64,000 nt of DNA from Psilocybe azurescens (lineage: Eukaryota; Basidiomycota; Agaricomycetes; Agaricales; Agrocybaceae): assembly GCA_023853785.1 (NCBI GenBank), contig JAJIRX010000762.1, forward strand, positions 248,001-312,000. Direction: 5' to 3'. The notes beneath the pieces are model-generated. The model had not been told where the DNA came from and ran no database searches. It was given only the letters and a program-made list of their open reading frames with translations. Shown here in pieces: positions 12,084-24,067 of the stretch (its first letter is position 1; the number at the start of each line of letters is the position of its first letter). The translations under genes and the position numbers were made by a program.

Positions 12084-14613
12084 ATGATATCAGATCCCCG
12101 GCATATTCCCGAATTACCACCGTGGACTCACGTTCCAAATATGGGTATAACTGCCGAAGCAGGATCAAATGATGTCCGCGCCGACCACGATGAACTTGCT
12201 CACGACGACGATGTTGACCAGGGACACCGTATCAAACGACGGAGAACCCAGTCTCCGCGGGCGGAAAGATCGGTCGACATGGAGCACTCGACAATAGACA
12301 TTAATCCGCGCAATACTGTGGGAGATTCTCAATTTTCGCGACTGACTCCTCCGACTGCATTCGACAATCCTGACACCGGCGCAATCTACTTGCCTCTGGA
12401 AGATGGTCCACCCCTTAATATTTCTACGCCATTCACGGCTAAACCTGAAGATATGCATGGACGGAGTGCTCATAGTCCTCTCGAAACCAGGACCCCTCTG
12501 ATTCGAAACATCAGTACATTTCAGAACCAAGAATCCAATCCAAGAAGCTTAGGCCCAAGAATTGAACTTCTCGAACCATCTGGACGCGTTCATTCGAATT
12601 TTTCGCACCCCCGAATCTATCTCTGCTGCGACTTCCTCTTCCTTTGTACCACATAATTCATATACTGCGCACCTACGACCTCAAATAGCTAGGAAATTCA
12701 ATTCCTCTAATGCAGCAGTCACAAGACCTGGTGGCTACGAGGCGACAATAGATGAGATAGAGAAATGGACGCATGCAAGCGTTACACCTCTTGTCTTCGG
12801 GAAAAAGAAGTATATCAAGAATACGAAAAGCGAAGATGTTATAGCAATGAACTTGCGGACGTTAAAGAACGTTGGGAATCAGAGCCAGATCGCAGAGATC
12901 ACTGCAGCTTCTCTTAACCCTCATGGCTGGAGAGATGTGGCTATTCCTGTGGTATCACGCTCTACTCATCGTAGGATTTTACTCAAAGACATCTTCGGCG
13001 TAGAGAGCATTGTACCCACATATGGATCGACTGCGGTACGTCCTTTCCTCGCTTTTATATTATTAGTGACTAACAATTTTCTAGGCCTCCAGCATTGGCC
13101 ATTCGAGCCGCAAAAGTAGTATTAGCATGGGGTCTACTGACTCAAGGCTGTATGATGCTACGCCCTATCCTGCGACAAGAAGTGAAGAAATGGCTTCAGA
13201 ATCCTCGAATTCACCCCCGAGAAATGAATCTTCTCGGCCAGCTCCCGACTGCAGGCCACAGGCCACAGGATCCGCAAGTGTATCAAACGATCGTTCAGGT
13301 ACCATCGAAAAAGTCCTATATCCACTTCGTCAGGAAACTATATCTGAGTTGCAGAATCAACATCCAACAAGAAGCGACATTCCGAATGGTCATGTGGTTT
13401 CTAATGACGATATCATCGGCCCAAGTTCTCCTCAACGCCGTACGAGCAAGCATGCACTACCATCTTCTCCGACACTTCAGCGTCCCGGTTTCGTTCACCT
13501 TTCTCCTGGAGAGGATGTCGTTGAGCTCATTAGTCCAATGGTGACAGAGCTTCGCAATTCAGCTCAACCCGTCGACTCGTTTACTTTTGGACAAGCTTTC
13601 ACTCTCGACGCAAACTCTGCACTTGCTATGCCAAACAATCTTCCAAAACCGGCTGAGTCGGCATGGACATCGCAAACCGAACCAGTTGGTATACTGGAGA
13701 GTCTCAATCCATTGGAAGGTTTCGCTTGGGCTACCGAAGATCCGACTAACATTGCAGTTCACGACAACTACCCGCCAAAGGCTTCTCCTACGTATGATTA
13801 CATAGTGACACTTTCTCCAGGCAACTTTCTCGCAGCCAATCTGCCTCCCATAGAGACTTCCTCGACTGTTCCGGCCAGTCCTTCCACCAGCGCCGAGGAC
13901 GTCTCTGCAATTGAGGAAGAACTGCGTCCACATACACCCATACCGACAATATTTGATCCAGAGTACAGCAAATCTCGGCCCCGAGACTTATGGGCTCAAG
14001 ATCAGCATGGCGGCCTGGATGCTTGGGTGAATGAAAAGACTGTCATCAGGAAGATTAGGGAAGACCTAGATGTTTGGTACCCCGACAAGGAAAGCGAATG
14101 GGTTGAAGCCGATGAACAGGAGTTCGATGAACTTGATTCTGATCAAGGTGAAGTTGGCTATGACGATGAGTGCATAGAGACACCCTCCATATGCAGAAAG
14201 GTCGGTAGCCAAAGCCCAAACCCTGCTAAGTCGGAGCCGCGAGACCTCGAGCTTTCCCAGTTGGAAGAACCTGTTGTCGATGCTCCGCGTGGTCTTGCGC
14301 AGCAAGTAGAAAAATGGTGGTCGGCATTGCATTCGCTTGTCAAAGGGAAGAAAAGGTTCCAAGAACAAGTGCGCATCTCTTACTCGCCGAGTATAAGAAG
14401 CTTGATATATATCGTTCATAGGACCTACTGGATCTGAAGGATGCCCTCCAAGGCATTTATGACAACCGCAGGCATATATCGCCTACGTCTTCGGTTGCCG
14501 ATACCGTGTATACCATCATGCAGATGCGGGTTGGAGATATCCCTGGCGAAGATGAAATAGGACTACGAGCGCTCGCGAGGAAGTCTGTTCGTGCTTGGGG
14601 TCACAAAATATGA
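12084..14613 (+). CDS. Large acidic, Ser/Pro-rich protein, unidentified
   Basis: Not recognised. Four exons proposed: 12084-12513, 12560-13035, 13085 to about 14368, and about 14424-14613. A 46-bp intron (GTACAT...CAAG) explains the frame change near 12.53 kb, and the 13036-13084 intron has clean GT-AG ends. The N-terminal region carries an NLS-like IKRRRTQSPRAER. The middle is low-complexity with many SP/TP sites. The C-terminal part is acidic (EADEQEFDELDSDQGE) then globular: VEKWWSALHSLVKGKKRF, LLDLKDALQGIYDNRRH, ALARKSVRAWGHKI. A nuclear role is plausible, but no function should be assumed. The start ATG abuts the AT-rich block, so the true 5' end could have been displaced. Confidence 0.6.
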
Positions 14614-15889
14614 ACGTCCGGCAAGAAAGATAGACGGTGGATCACTACAATACCCCAAGGCAACCCATTGATAGAAGCAAGCCCAATAACCAAAACTAGT
14701 GTAGTCAGAACTAATTATCGCTTTCGTATCGTTTTTGTATATACAGTTTTTGCACTTGCTCAAATATTTGTTACAACGTCGTTTTTGGATTGCAATCCTC
14801 GTCATTCCCCCCGCTGACTGTCGCGGACCGCGATGATATATCGTTTTGGATTGTCCTCGATGACAACTTTGACATATTGGTGCCGATTTCCTGGTGTGAG
14901 TGACTGTGGGCTATCGTCGCATTCCTGGAACATGGTGGCGGTCTCTGAAACTCGGTTTGCTGTCATTTCGACGCGTGTTCACATCTCTAATTGCATTCCC
15001 GTTTATCCTTCACCCCAGGAGGGCCGGTCCTCCGATGACGTACTCTGATATTCCTCTGATAAGTGGTATATATTCAGCTTTACAGCTTCACTCCCCACCT
15101 CACAGACAATAGATCTATTTGTGTGGTTTACTAGATACCGCAGAGAATCATCAACAACCCTACTCAAGGATTCATCAAGCGCTCAAGGGCGTTAAAAATA
15201 TCTTCCTTTGGCGAATAGTCTATAAAACAAAGATTTAAACACGTAGATACCCTGGTCATGGTCTTCCATAGTGCTGTTCGGACACGTCTCCTGGTATGCA
15301 AGGATTCAGGCACAATAGGTGTACGTACCTCAGAAGAGTGGCACGGCTGAGAACCGTAGTTATGATCTATTATTAGATCAACCAATAAGGAGTGTATCTG
15401 CATCCTGGAATCCCAAAAACAAAAGCTTCCAAACGCATACGACTTGTATGTCGATAAGTCCAGAGTTCTATTTCCAGTTCCGGTTGAGTTCCGGATCACT
15501 TTTTCCGAGGAGGCCGGTCTACAAAGGCTGATAGCTACGCTCCTCAAACAATCTCGCTTCAAAGGCGACATCAGGAAAACAAAATTTTTGGTAAATGTTC
15601 GTGAGTATTTCCAAATAGTCTCTCAAACTGGCTTATATATCTGTCGTATGTGTGCTGCGGATCAGCCACATACAAAGGTCAAATATGGACCTCTAGATTA
15701 GCCTTTGATTCATTTTTGACATCTTGTTGAGAACATATCGGTCTCTGAAGTAATAAACAGCCGCACGGACGCCCCGGCTGTGAAGCATGGGCGTGAGCAT
15801 GCCCAGCCGTAGGTTTTGATCTTGATGGTGAAGCTTCTCTTCCCAATCCTTCGTCTCGAATAATCAGAAACACCTCCATCTGAGCTTCA
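14614..15889. other. Intergenic with an unassigned open stretch
   Basis: Between the unknown gene and RPD3. An open plus-strand stretch at about 15370-15700 reads KECICILESQKQKLPNAYDL then VPVEFRITFSEEAGLQRLIA, protein-like in composition but with no clear start or family. Another possible exon at 14790-14885 reads PLTVADRDDISFWIVLDDNF. They may be parts of one small unrecognised gene. Confidence 0.25.
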
Positions 15890-18208
15890 ATGGCAGAAAA
15901 TCTTGTCCCTATTGATGGAGAAGGCCAGAAGAAACGAGTTGTAGGTCCATTTCCAATTTACTACGATTTCAAAACCCTTTTGGCCCCGACGGCGTGGCTG
16001 ATCTAAATCTCTGACCGATAGTCATACTTTTACGATTCGGACATCGGTGGTTTTCACTATGGGGAAGGGCACTGGTAAATGATTTCTCTTTCACTCTACG
16101 TACGCCTTGGAGATACTTTGACTGATTATATACATTTCTACTTTTTCTCAATAATGTAGTATGAAGCCTACTCGGATCCGCATGTGCCATTCTCTTGTAA
16201 TGAACTATGGACTCTACAAAAGATGGAGATTTTTGTGAGCAGACCTAGAAATGGATATCATAACTTCTGATTCATTTATTGACCGTCTCACAGCGAGCCA
16301 AACCCGCCTCTCAGCGTGAAATGACACAATTCCATTCCCCTGACTACATTGATTTTATAGCGCGCATCAACCCAAGTAACCTAAAGTATCACAAGCAGGA
16401 ACAATATAAGTGTACGCATCTATTTTACCGTCTATTCACTCCGCTTGACTCGGTGAAATCCTCACCCTGTTTTATCACTCACGCAGATAATCTCGGAAAT
16501 TTGGTGGAAGACTGCCCTGTTTTTGATGGGCTCTTTAAATATTGCTCTATTTCTGCTGGAGGATCTTTGGGTGCGTTTTATCCACGCTTTTCGGGCGCGT
16601 TTCATTATTTGGACACTCAATGCCCATTTTACGGCGGCAGAGGGTGCAGCCAGACTGTCGCGTGACAAATGCGATATTGCTCTTAATTGGGCAGGAGGTC
16701 TTCACCATGCCAAGAAAGGCGAGGCCAGTGGATTCTGCTATGTCAATGGTCAGCCCATCCATCCCGAACCTTTCATCCTACTGATGTGTACTCACCCAAA
16801 ATCCAGATATTGTGCTGGGGATACTGGAGCTATTACGGTAGGTGCCAAATGCTGTACTACTACCCTGCCTCCGGACCCCCACCAGGCGGCTGACTACTTG
16901 TTTCCAATTTTAAACTAATGCTTCCACGGTGATAACATCATAGACATCACAGCCGTGTTCTGTATATTGACATCGATGTACACCACGGGGACGGAGTGGA
17001 AGAGGCGTTCTATACCACGGACAGAGTCATGACCATAAGTTTTCACAAATACGGCGAGTATTTCCCTGGGTCAGGGGATGTTATGGTGGGTTTTTACGTA
17101 ACGATGCTGTCATTCCAGGATACAGGGATTGACGCCACCCCGTGTGTTTTTTACCAATGTTTTATAGGACGTGGGTGTCAAACGGGGCAGATATTACTCG
17201 TTGAATGTGCCGCTTCGAAGTAATGTCTCGGACGAGAATTATAAAAGCATATTTGAGCCTGTAAGTAGTTTGCATCCCACACCAGTGCATATGCGCATGC
17301 GAAAGGAATTTACTGGTTTACAATATTTTTCAAGGTCATACAAAACGCAATGGAGTCTTATAATCCTGGAGCCATTGTACTACAATGTGGTGCCGACTCA
17401 CTGGCGGGCGACAGACTGGGCTGTTTGAATCTCTCTATGCGAGGTGTGCTCGTCCTATTTTTAGCATCGACCTATCTTCGACCATTAATACCATGATTCA
17501 AGGTCACGCAAACTGTGTTCAGTTCGTCAAGAAGTTCAACAAGCCTTTACTCATCTTAGGAGGTGGTGGCTATACCATGCGTAACGTCAGTCGCGCATGG
17601 GCGTTTGAGACTGGAATGGCCGTAGGCGTTGAACTAGGAGCAGGTACCAACCATTCATTAATCATCATGCTAAACGCTCGCACTTCTTCAATGTGCTGAC
17701 AAGCTGAGTTGGTTAGATATCCCGCCTGTCAACGAGTACTACGAATATTTCGGCCCAGAATACAAGCTCGATGTCAAATCGTCCACCACAGCTGAAGACA
17801 TGAACACTGCTGCGTATCTAGCCCGGATCAAGCGCCTCTTACTGGAGAACCTGAGGCGTCTTGGTGGACCTCCAAGTGTCCAGATGTCAGGTAAGAGCCA
17901 TCACCCACCACTTCAAAACCTAAAAGCGCAAAAGGCGCTAGGTTAGATGACGACTCACCTATTAACTTCTTATGGTGTTTGCAGATATACCGTCCTTGCC
18001 TATGATTGACGACCCCATGGATGATCCATACGAAGACGAGGACCTCATGGACCCAAACGACCGACGGCCTGTGGGCATATTAGACTCGAGGAGGCAGGTA
18101 GACGGTGATTATTCGGACTCGGACGATGAAGGCGAGGGCGGGCGTCGCAACCATGCGAGCTACTACGACCAAGAGAGCAGCGAAGGGTCGTTCTCGGAGT
18201 CAGGCTGA
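15890..18208 (+). CDS. RPD3: Class I histone deacetylase, RPD3 type
   Basis: Zinc-dependent deacetylase of histone tails, normally the catalytic subunit of Rpd3/Sin3-type co-repressors in the nucleus. About ten exons. Diagnostic blocks in order: [45 protein letters not shown]-like [54 protein letters not shown] (catalytic His pair), [17 protein letters not shown] (zinc ligands), [50 protein letters not shown] and [16 protein letters not shown]. The tail is acidic ([18 protein letters not shown]) and ends at 18208. One apparent frame break: the A-run at 16218-16221 lacks one A needed to read KKMEIFRAKPA across the next intron. The proline normally following GH before MKP is also not encoded. 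The start [12 protein letters not shown] is the only suitable ATG. Confidence 0.93.
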
Positions 18209-20352
18209 AAGGCATTTCGGCTTTTTTTTGGGTAATCCCAGCCGAGACAAAGGAAGGAGGTTAACTATTTATGATTTGTGTTATGTGGATGACATGGTGG
18301 ATTCGTATATGGGTAGATTGAAAGAACTTGAAAAATTGGCGGGCCCAAAGAAAATACAATGCTCAAAGCTGAAGCTGAACCCATAATTATATTGAAAGCT
18401 TGATGTTCCTTAGGCAAGGTATCCAGCACCAAAGCGTGTCATTACGCGAGGTCGAATTATTAAGGGATGGAGATTTGACACTGACAAATAGAACCATATA
18501 GGATCAAACGATGCAGAAATAGCGTCGTTGACTGACAACGTTTATCGCCGCAAAAGCGTTGCATGTTGTATCGTGTACTTCCAAGAAATGCAAGTCCGTT
18601 TATTCAAGTCATTGGCCTTGAAACAAATTGGTCGGACATCCAATTCGTTCTTGTACGCTGCGAACGTTCAAACGTTCAATATCTGCATCGTTCTGTAAAT
18701 TTAATTTAGTGCCGGCCTAGTGGTGCATGTTCTTGAACGTTGTAGATGACAAACGTTGAACGTTGAACGGTGGCAATGACCGTCCACAGAACGGAACAGT
18801 GCGTACAACGCGAATAAGTGCGGTCGGACGCCAAACCTGTGCGGATATAAGTAAACATGGCCATGGAGAGGGAGGCAGCTAATAATAATATACATATAAC
18901 ATGTACGTCTTCGGGGACCGGTCCATCTTCGTTTTTCATTGAATTGCTCTTCGCGTGTACCCCGGAGCATCCCTCGCCGCGATCGAGGGACAAGTATCAA
19001 GGAATCGACCAAGAATCAACTGATAGATGTGTACATGTTTTTTAAGTATAGACGTTCGAACTTTCGGGAACATGCGAAATGCCGTCATTCGTACCTGGGA
19101 GCTCATGGCTTATGATATCAGTGCGCCTGTCGGGTTGTCGTTATCGATCTCGCCAATTGGAACCAACTCGGGACGGTGCGTCTGACTGAAGACAGTATAT
19201 TTATTACTCAGTGCGGTCCGGGAAGAACCTGGGAGACCTTGTGGCCGAACGTGATGTGGGGTACCTCGGGAGTCGGGTATGGAGTCTATTGACGAAAGGT
19301 GGGAGCCTCTGCTGTGGATGTTGGCGTAGTGGTGGCTCGACTTCGGATACTTCGGATGGGAGATGTCTGGAAAGAGCATCGAGTATTCGAAAATGTGCGA
19401 AGGAGGAAATAGAGGAGGCGAACCCGTTCAAGGATGCCGTTTGAATGGCGTCAACATTGACAACTGGACACCGATGCAGTATTCCTGTCATCCCACGAGG
19501 GAAGGACAATCATACTATCATAGACCCTCGGGGAGAGTCTGTAAGCATGCAGAAGCGTGTTTTATTAAGTCGCGTACGTCGAAAATCGCCTATAAAAGTG
19601 TACTTACGATATACTATTTTAGAGCGGCCGGACAGGTGCAGATATCAAGAATCAATCAAGTTCTTTCGGTATCAAGCAGCGTTACCCCGCTCTGATTACT
19701 CAGGGAACTGGAATAACTACACAGGTGCATTATAAAGCTTTGAGGACCAATAAACATGCGAGCATCAAGGTATGTGTACACCAAGTTTTCGGTGCATTGG
19801 TTCGTCGGCGGTGGCCTCGAACGTGTGCATGAAATTGCTCTAACGCACGTGCATGGGCATCGGTCTAGGATAGTACGGTGGCAGTGACAGGAGGTTAGTA
19901 TGTTCGGTAGCGTCTTTGCGGCTCGGAGATTCGAGAAAGGAGGTTTCTGAGCAAGCGACACAGTTTTGTGCGAGAACTGGTGGGGAAAGGGGAATTGTAG
20001 AAAGGAGAATACAATCAACTCGACATTTCGAGCCTGTTTATTGTGCTCGTGGAAGGTATACTGAGTTATAGCGAGGCCGTAGTACGGAGACAATGAAAAG
20101 AACAAATACATGAGACCAGCTAGAAGAACAAGGAGTGAAAATGTTTGTTGAGAGTCAAGGACGAGAAAGTATGCAAACACGTGATTAGGAGATATGTTGT
20201 GTTTTGATTCAGGTGGAGAGTCTGGAGTTGTGAAATCTCCTCTTTCTTTTACATAAATCTTTTTCTTTTCTTTTTTTCTTTTTCTTTTTTTTTTCCACAG
20301 ATCCATACAAGCTTTTACCGAAACCACCCACAGCATATGAAAGTAGAACTGC
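18209..20352. promoter_or_regulatory. Intergenic between RPD3 and cyclin; AACGTT cluster and pyrimidine tract
   Basis: About 2.1 kb without a convincing gene. Six AACGTT hexamers lie in 18537-18764. A long C/T tract at about 20238-20298 ends in CCACAG just before the cyclin start; it may be a promoter pyrimidine tract or the end of a 5'-UTR intron. Confidence 0.45.
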
Positions 20353-22175
20353 ATGTTGGCCGTTGTGCAACCGTATTCACCCTCGCCTGATGTCGCTCAT
20401 CGCGCGCGATCCACCATTTCCTCCTCTTCCCGATCAGCCCCTTCCAATCTGGCACCGAACCCACCTCCGTCGCTTCAGCGGCACCAAACCGCGCCCCCAG
20501 CAGTACCTGCACAAGTGAGGCAGCCCACACCACCACCACGGGTTCCAACGCCGACGCCACCACCCTCGTCGTCCAGCAGCGACCCGCCGCCGTTTGATAT
20601 ACATTCCTACCCGGCCACCGATCTCTTAAAACTCTTGGCTCTGCTCTTGACACATATAGCAACCACCAATGACCGTCTGTCGCCAACGAGCTCAGCTTCT
20701 CCCTCTTTACACAACCCCTGCCACCCATAGATTCCGCAGACGCCCCTCCCATATGGCACACTCTGACCACTGCCTCCAAGAATGCCATCTCCACACCGGC
20801 CGCCACTCTGACGTTCCATGCCAGAAATATTCCTACCATCTCGTTGGAGGCTTATCTGCTTAGAATCCTTAAGTACTGCCCGACCACGAACCATGTCTTT
20901 CTGTCGCTGCTCGTCTACTTCGACCGTATGTCCAAGCTGGGCGATGATGCAGTGGGCAAGGCGTTTGTCATCGACTCCTACAATATCCATCGACTGGTCA
21001 TTGCGGGAGTCACTGTTGCCAGCAAGTTCTTCAGCGACGTCTTCTACACCAATTCGAGATATGCAAAGGTTCGTCGTTTTATCCATTTTGTCAATTGCTT
21101 GGCTTCCATCCTTCTTTGGGTGCGACTTCCACCTATCACGACTTTTATTGTTGGTGCTTCCCAACTGTTTTGGTGGACTTTGTCCTGGATAAAGTTATCT
21201 TATCTCCTACTTCTTCGATTTGCCACCCGAGAAGTGATTGGGTGGCATCAACATGTCTGTGATGCACCCCTTTACGGGAAATTTCTCCCTCCTATTTCCA
21301 TTTTGCATCGTGTTTGATATTCGTGCATTATATTGACCAACCTTCAATCTTCAGGTTGGCGGCCTACCCTTCCAGAGTTAAACCAGCTCGAACTTCAATT
21401 CCTGCTGCTTAATGACTTCCGGCTGGTTATTTCCGGCACAGAAATGCAGCAATACGCGGAACAGCTTATGCTCTTCTCAAATTCCACATCACCCTCTCAT
21501 ACATCACTATCATTACCGAATGGACATGGACACCACAGTCATCCGACACACAATCACCACCCGCACCACCCCATCATCTCAGCCTCTCCTTCAACTGCTT
21601 CGCAAGCCAGTTCTTCGGGTTCATCGAGTCAGACAGTGACGAATGATGTCCCCACGCCCCAGCAACCTACATACCCAATGGTCACGTCGCCGTCTTCGTC
21701 ATCGCGGTCGCCGCACACCACAAGCCCCGCACGGCCGCTTGACGCTCTGGGCGGCGTGCCTGCGCCCATGCACAACCCCACAAACCACCCCCGGGCGTGC
21801 CCCCACACCCACCCGCCCCATTCGCATCAGCATCCACATCCACCGGGGTATCAGCAGACACGGCTGCACGACCAGCCGCACATGCAGCAGCAGCAGGCGA
21901 CACCGCAGTTCCCGTCACATGGACATCCATTGCAGCGTGTGCCGAGCCAGCGGCATTCGCTGGCTCAGTTCCAGCAGCAGTACCAGCAGGACATGGCGGA
22001 CCAGGACCATGATACAGAGGATGATGATGTGGACACGAGCACAGATGCGGGCACGGAGACGAGTACAGATGAAGAACCTACCATCCGTGCGCCAGGCACG
22101 GTCGCTGGTAGCGTGGGCGGAAGCACCTGGGGAGATGCACAGGAAGAAGAAGATGAGAGAATGCGGAATCCTTAA
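20353..22175 (+). CDS. Pho80/Pcl6-7-type cyclin (Pho85 cyclin family)
   Basis: Regulatory subunit for a Pho85-like cyclin-dependent kinase. The N-terminus is Pro/Ser-rich (VPTPTPPPSSSSSD) and leads into a helix (ATDLLKLLALLLTHIATTND). The cyclin box runs from about 20.78 kb: FHARNIPTISLEAYLLRILK, YCPTTNHVFLSLLVYFDRMS, FVIDSYNIHRLVIAGVTVAS, KFFSDVFYTNSRYAK. A 286-bp intron (21069-21354) follows, then LPELNQLELQFLLLNDFRLV, matching Pho80. The C-terminal third is His/Gln-rich low-complexity with an acidic end. Two apparent one-base losses: in the linker near 20690-20710, and in the C-run 21367-21369 right after the intron, where VGGLP should continue into LPELNQ. Both keep the cyclin box sense when corrected, so sequence error is likely. 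Confidence 0.88.
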
Positions 22176-23339
22176 ATTTAATTAATTTGCTGACTTTTTT
22201 TCTCCTCTCCCTCTTCTTTTCTTTGCTCTTTACTCTTAAGCTTCTTTCTCTCTCTTTTACTTTTTCACGACGATTCAAGGTTGAAGGAATTACTAGATTA
22301 TGATATCTTACCAAGCCCTCTCGTTTCTTTTTCATATGTATTTGTTTTCCTGTTATCGCAAAACCACAATTGCATTGATTCTAGCAAAGGCGCTACTGCG
22401 TGATCCAAACCCGGCACGTCATGGTTCACGTCACGCAGTGACCGTGATCACCTACGTATTCCTTCCGTTCTTCCATCCTGATTCCTCCAGCCGTGAATAG
22501 TGACTCAAGAGTTCTCAGTTGAAGACTTGCTTGCTGGGGACTGTGCACTGATTGATCACCCACTGACTGCGACCTATAACTGCATTCAAGATGAATCATT
22601 TTGTATTTTGTTCATACAGGGCACATCGTGTTTAGACCTACAAATGTCAGCCTGCATGTCTTGGTGGGTAATGAAATCTTTTGAAGCCCTCCAACTGGAA
22701 AAGACGCTTTTCGCGTGTACGTTTCCGCTGGGTGATTCCTGGACCCTAACTTGCGGGATATCACGTTGCTGCTTCTCTACTGAATGTCTTCAGCCTTGTC
22801 CTTCTGCCTTCTCCCGCAAAAGAGCCCTATATCTACTTCTCATCGGACTTTTGCACTAAGCACTCGCCTCAGTCAAGAGTTTGTCACCTTTTCAACTTGA
22901 AAGTCGATGCATATATATCACAATTCAGCAAGGTGAATAATGTCGATTTGTGTTATGTACGAAGACATCGGGTCGCATGACTCCACCGGCCTTGAAAAAG
23001 GTCTTCGCTGGCCTCAAGTAAAAATATTTGCATTAGCAAAGGTCTGTGGATCTCTTCTATTCTTGTTGCATGTGAGCCCACACACCACTGGCGCTGATAA
23101 ATCGATCTCACAGTAGTTCCACGGCTGTTGATTAATTTTTGCTAGCATCTCTCGACTGCGTTGGAGGAAAGGCCGTACGAGCAGCACCAACCGATCGCAA
23201 TTCCAATTCTGTCATTCATTACATACCATGGATTTGAGCCTGAGAACAGTGATGTTCTAAGAACTGTGGCATAGCTTTTGAGCGTATAAAACCGAGCTTC
23301 AATGAAGTTTTGTCTTCAACATCAACCCTCATTTTGACT
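22176..23339. other. Intergenic, C/T-rich tract then nothing recognised
   Basis: Immediately after the cyclin stop comes a C/T-rich stretch (about 22190-22270), probably its 3' UTR. The rest shows no supported gene. A TATAAAA at 23285-23291 sits 49 bp before the P450-like ATG. Confidence 0.4.
23285..23291 (+). promoter_or_regulatory. TATA box of the P450 relic
   Basis: TATAAAA about 50 bp upstream of the ATG at 23340. Confidence 0.5.
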
Positions 23340-23447
23340 ATGAATTCTCCGGATGCTTTATATTCTCTCTGTGTCCTCGCCATCTACATCTACTTGTGCA
23401 AATGGCGCCTACACACTTCTCATTTGCCTCCAGGCCCTAAAGCATAG
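23340..23447 (+). pseudogene. Cytochrome P450 N-terminal relic
   Basis: A 35-residue reading frame starting MNSPDALYSLCVLAIYIYL with a single hydrophobic anchor, then a basic turn and HLPPGPKA, the proline hinge typical of microsomal P450s (PPGPKG). A stop follows at once, and no other P450 block (ExxR, heme-binding FxxGxRxCxG) occurs in the next kilobase. The anchor-plus-hinge exon and promoter-like TATA box suggest the front end of a lost gene. A chance match is possible because the segment is short. Confidence 0.5.
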
Positions 23448-24067
23448 GAAACTGAGCCTTTCAAATAGATTTGTGAAGGGAGCTAACAATGAGGCACCCC
23501 GGCTATATCCAATCAGCACTGGTGCTTTTGGCTTCTGAAGGCGATAAGGAGAGTTGTACAGCGTGCTCATACTACCTACACCCTCCCTGCGCAGAACCTG
23601 ACCTGAGCGTCATCTCCCGCTCAATTCCGCCTGGCTTATCGTTGCTTCAATTTTGTCAACCTATAATATTTCCAAACCTGTCGACAGTAAAGGAACGTCA
23701 TTAAATTTCTGATTGAATTTGAAAATGGGTTTGTTGGGTGCGTATAATCTGTCAAGCTACGAAGTTGATACCTTTCACAAAGTCACCCGAAAGCCTTCAA
23801 GACAAACATATCTCATCGGTCGGAACATACACAAAAGCAGATTGAATCTACTAAGCTCTAATTTTCAATGTATTAACCAAAAGAATTCTGATGCATTCAG
23901 TATCTACATAGTGCAATGGCACTTGAATAGCACTGATGGTTGTTGGTCCGTCGGATGCAAGTTGGATGCAAGTCGAATTGCTTGAAGTAGATTACGGTCT
24001 GTCCAAAAGTCAGACTGGACATAAACTCCGTCGTTATGAAATCAGATCCTATGAACTCAATCTCAAA
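23448..24067. other. Intergenic, nothing recognised
   Basis: Region between the P450 relic and the foldback element. Short unsupported ORFs only. Confidence 0.4.

Noticed and set aside
19656..20354. 232-codon minus-strand frame with a Lys/Arg-rich start
   Set aside because: It reads the pyrimidine tract and leader of the cyclin gene in antisense; no domain.
21682..22185. Ala/Gly- and Arg-rich frames overlapping the cyclin C-terminus
   Set aside because: Shadow frames of His/Gln/Pro-rich low-complexity coding sequence.
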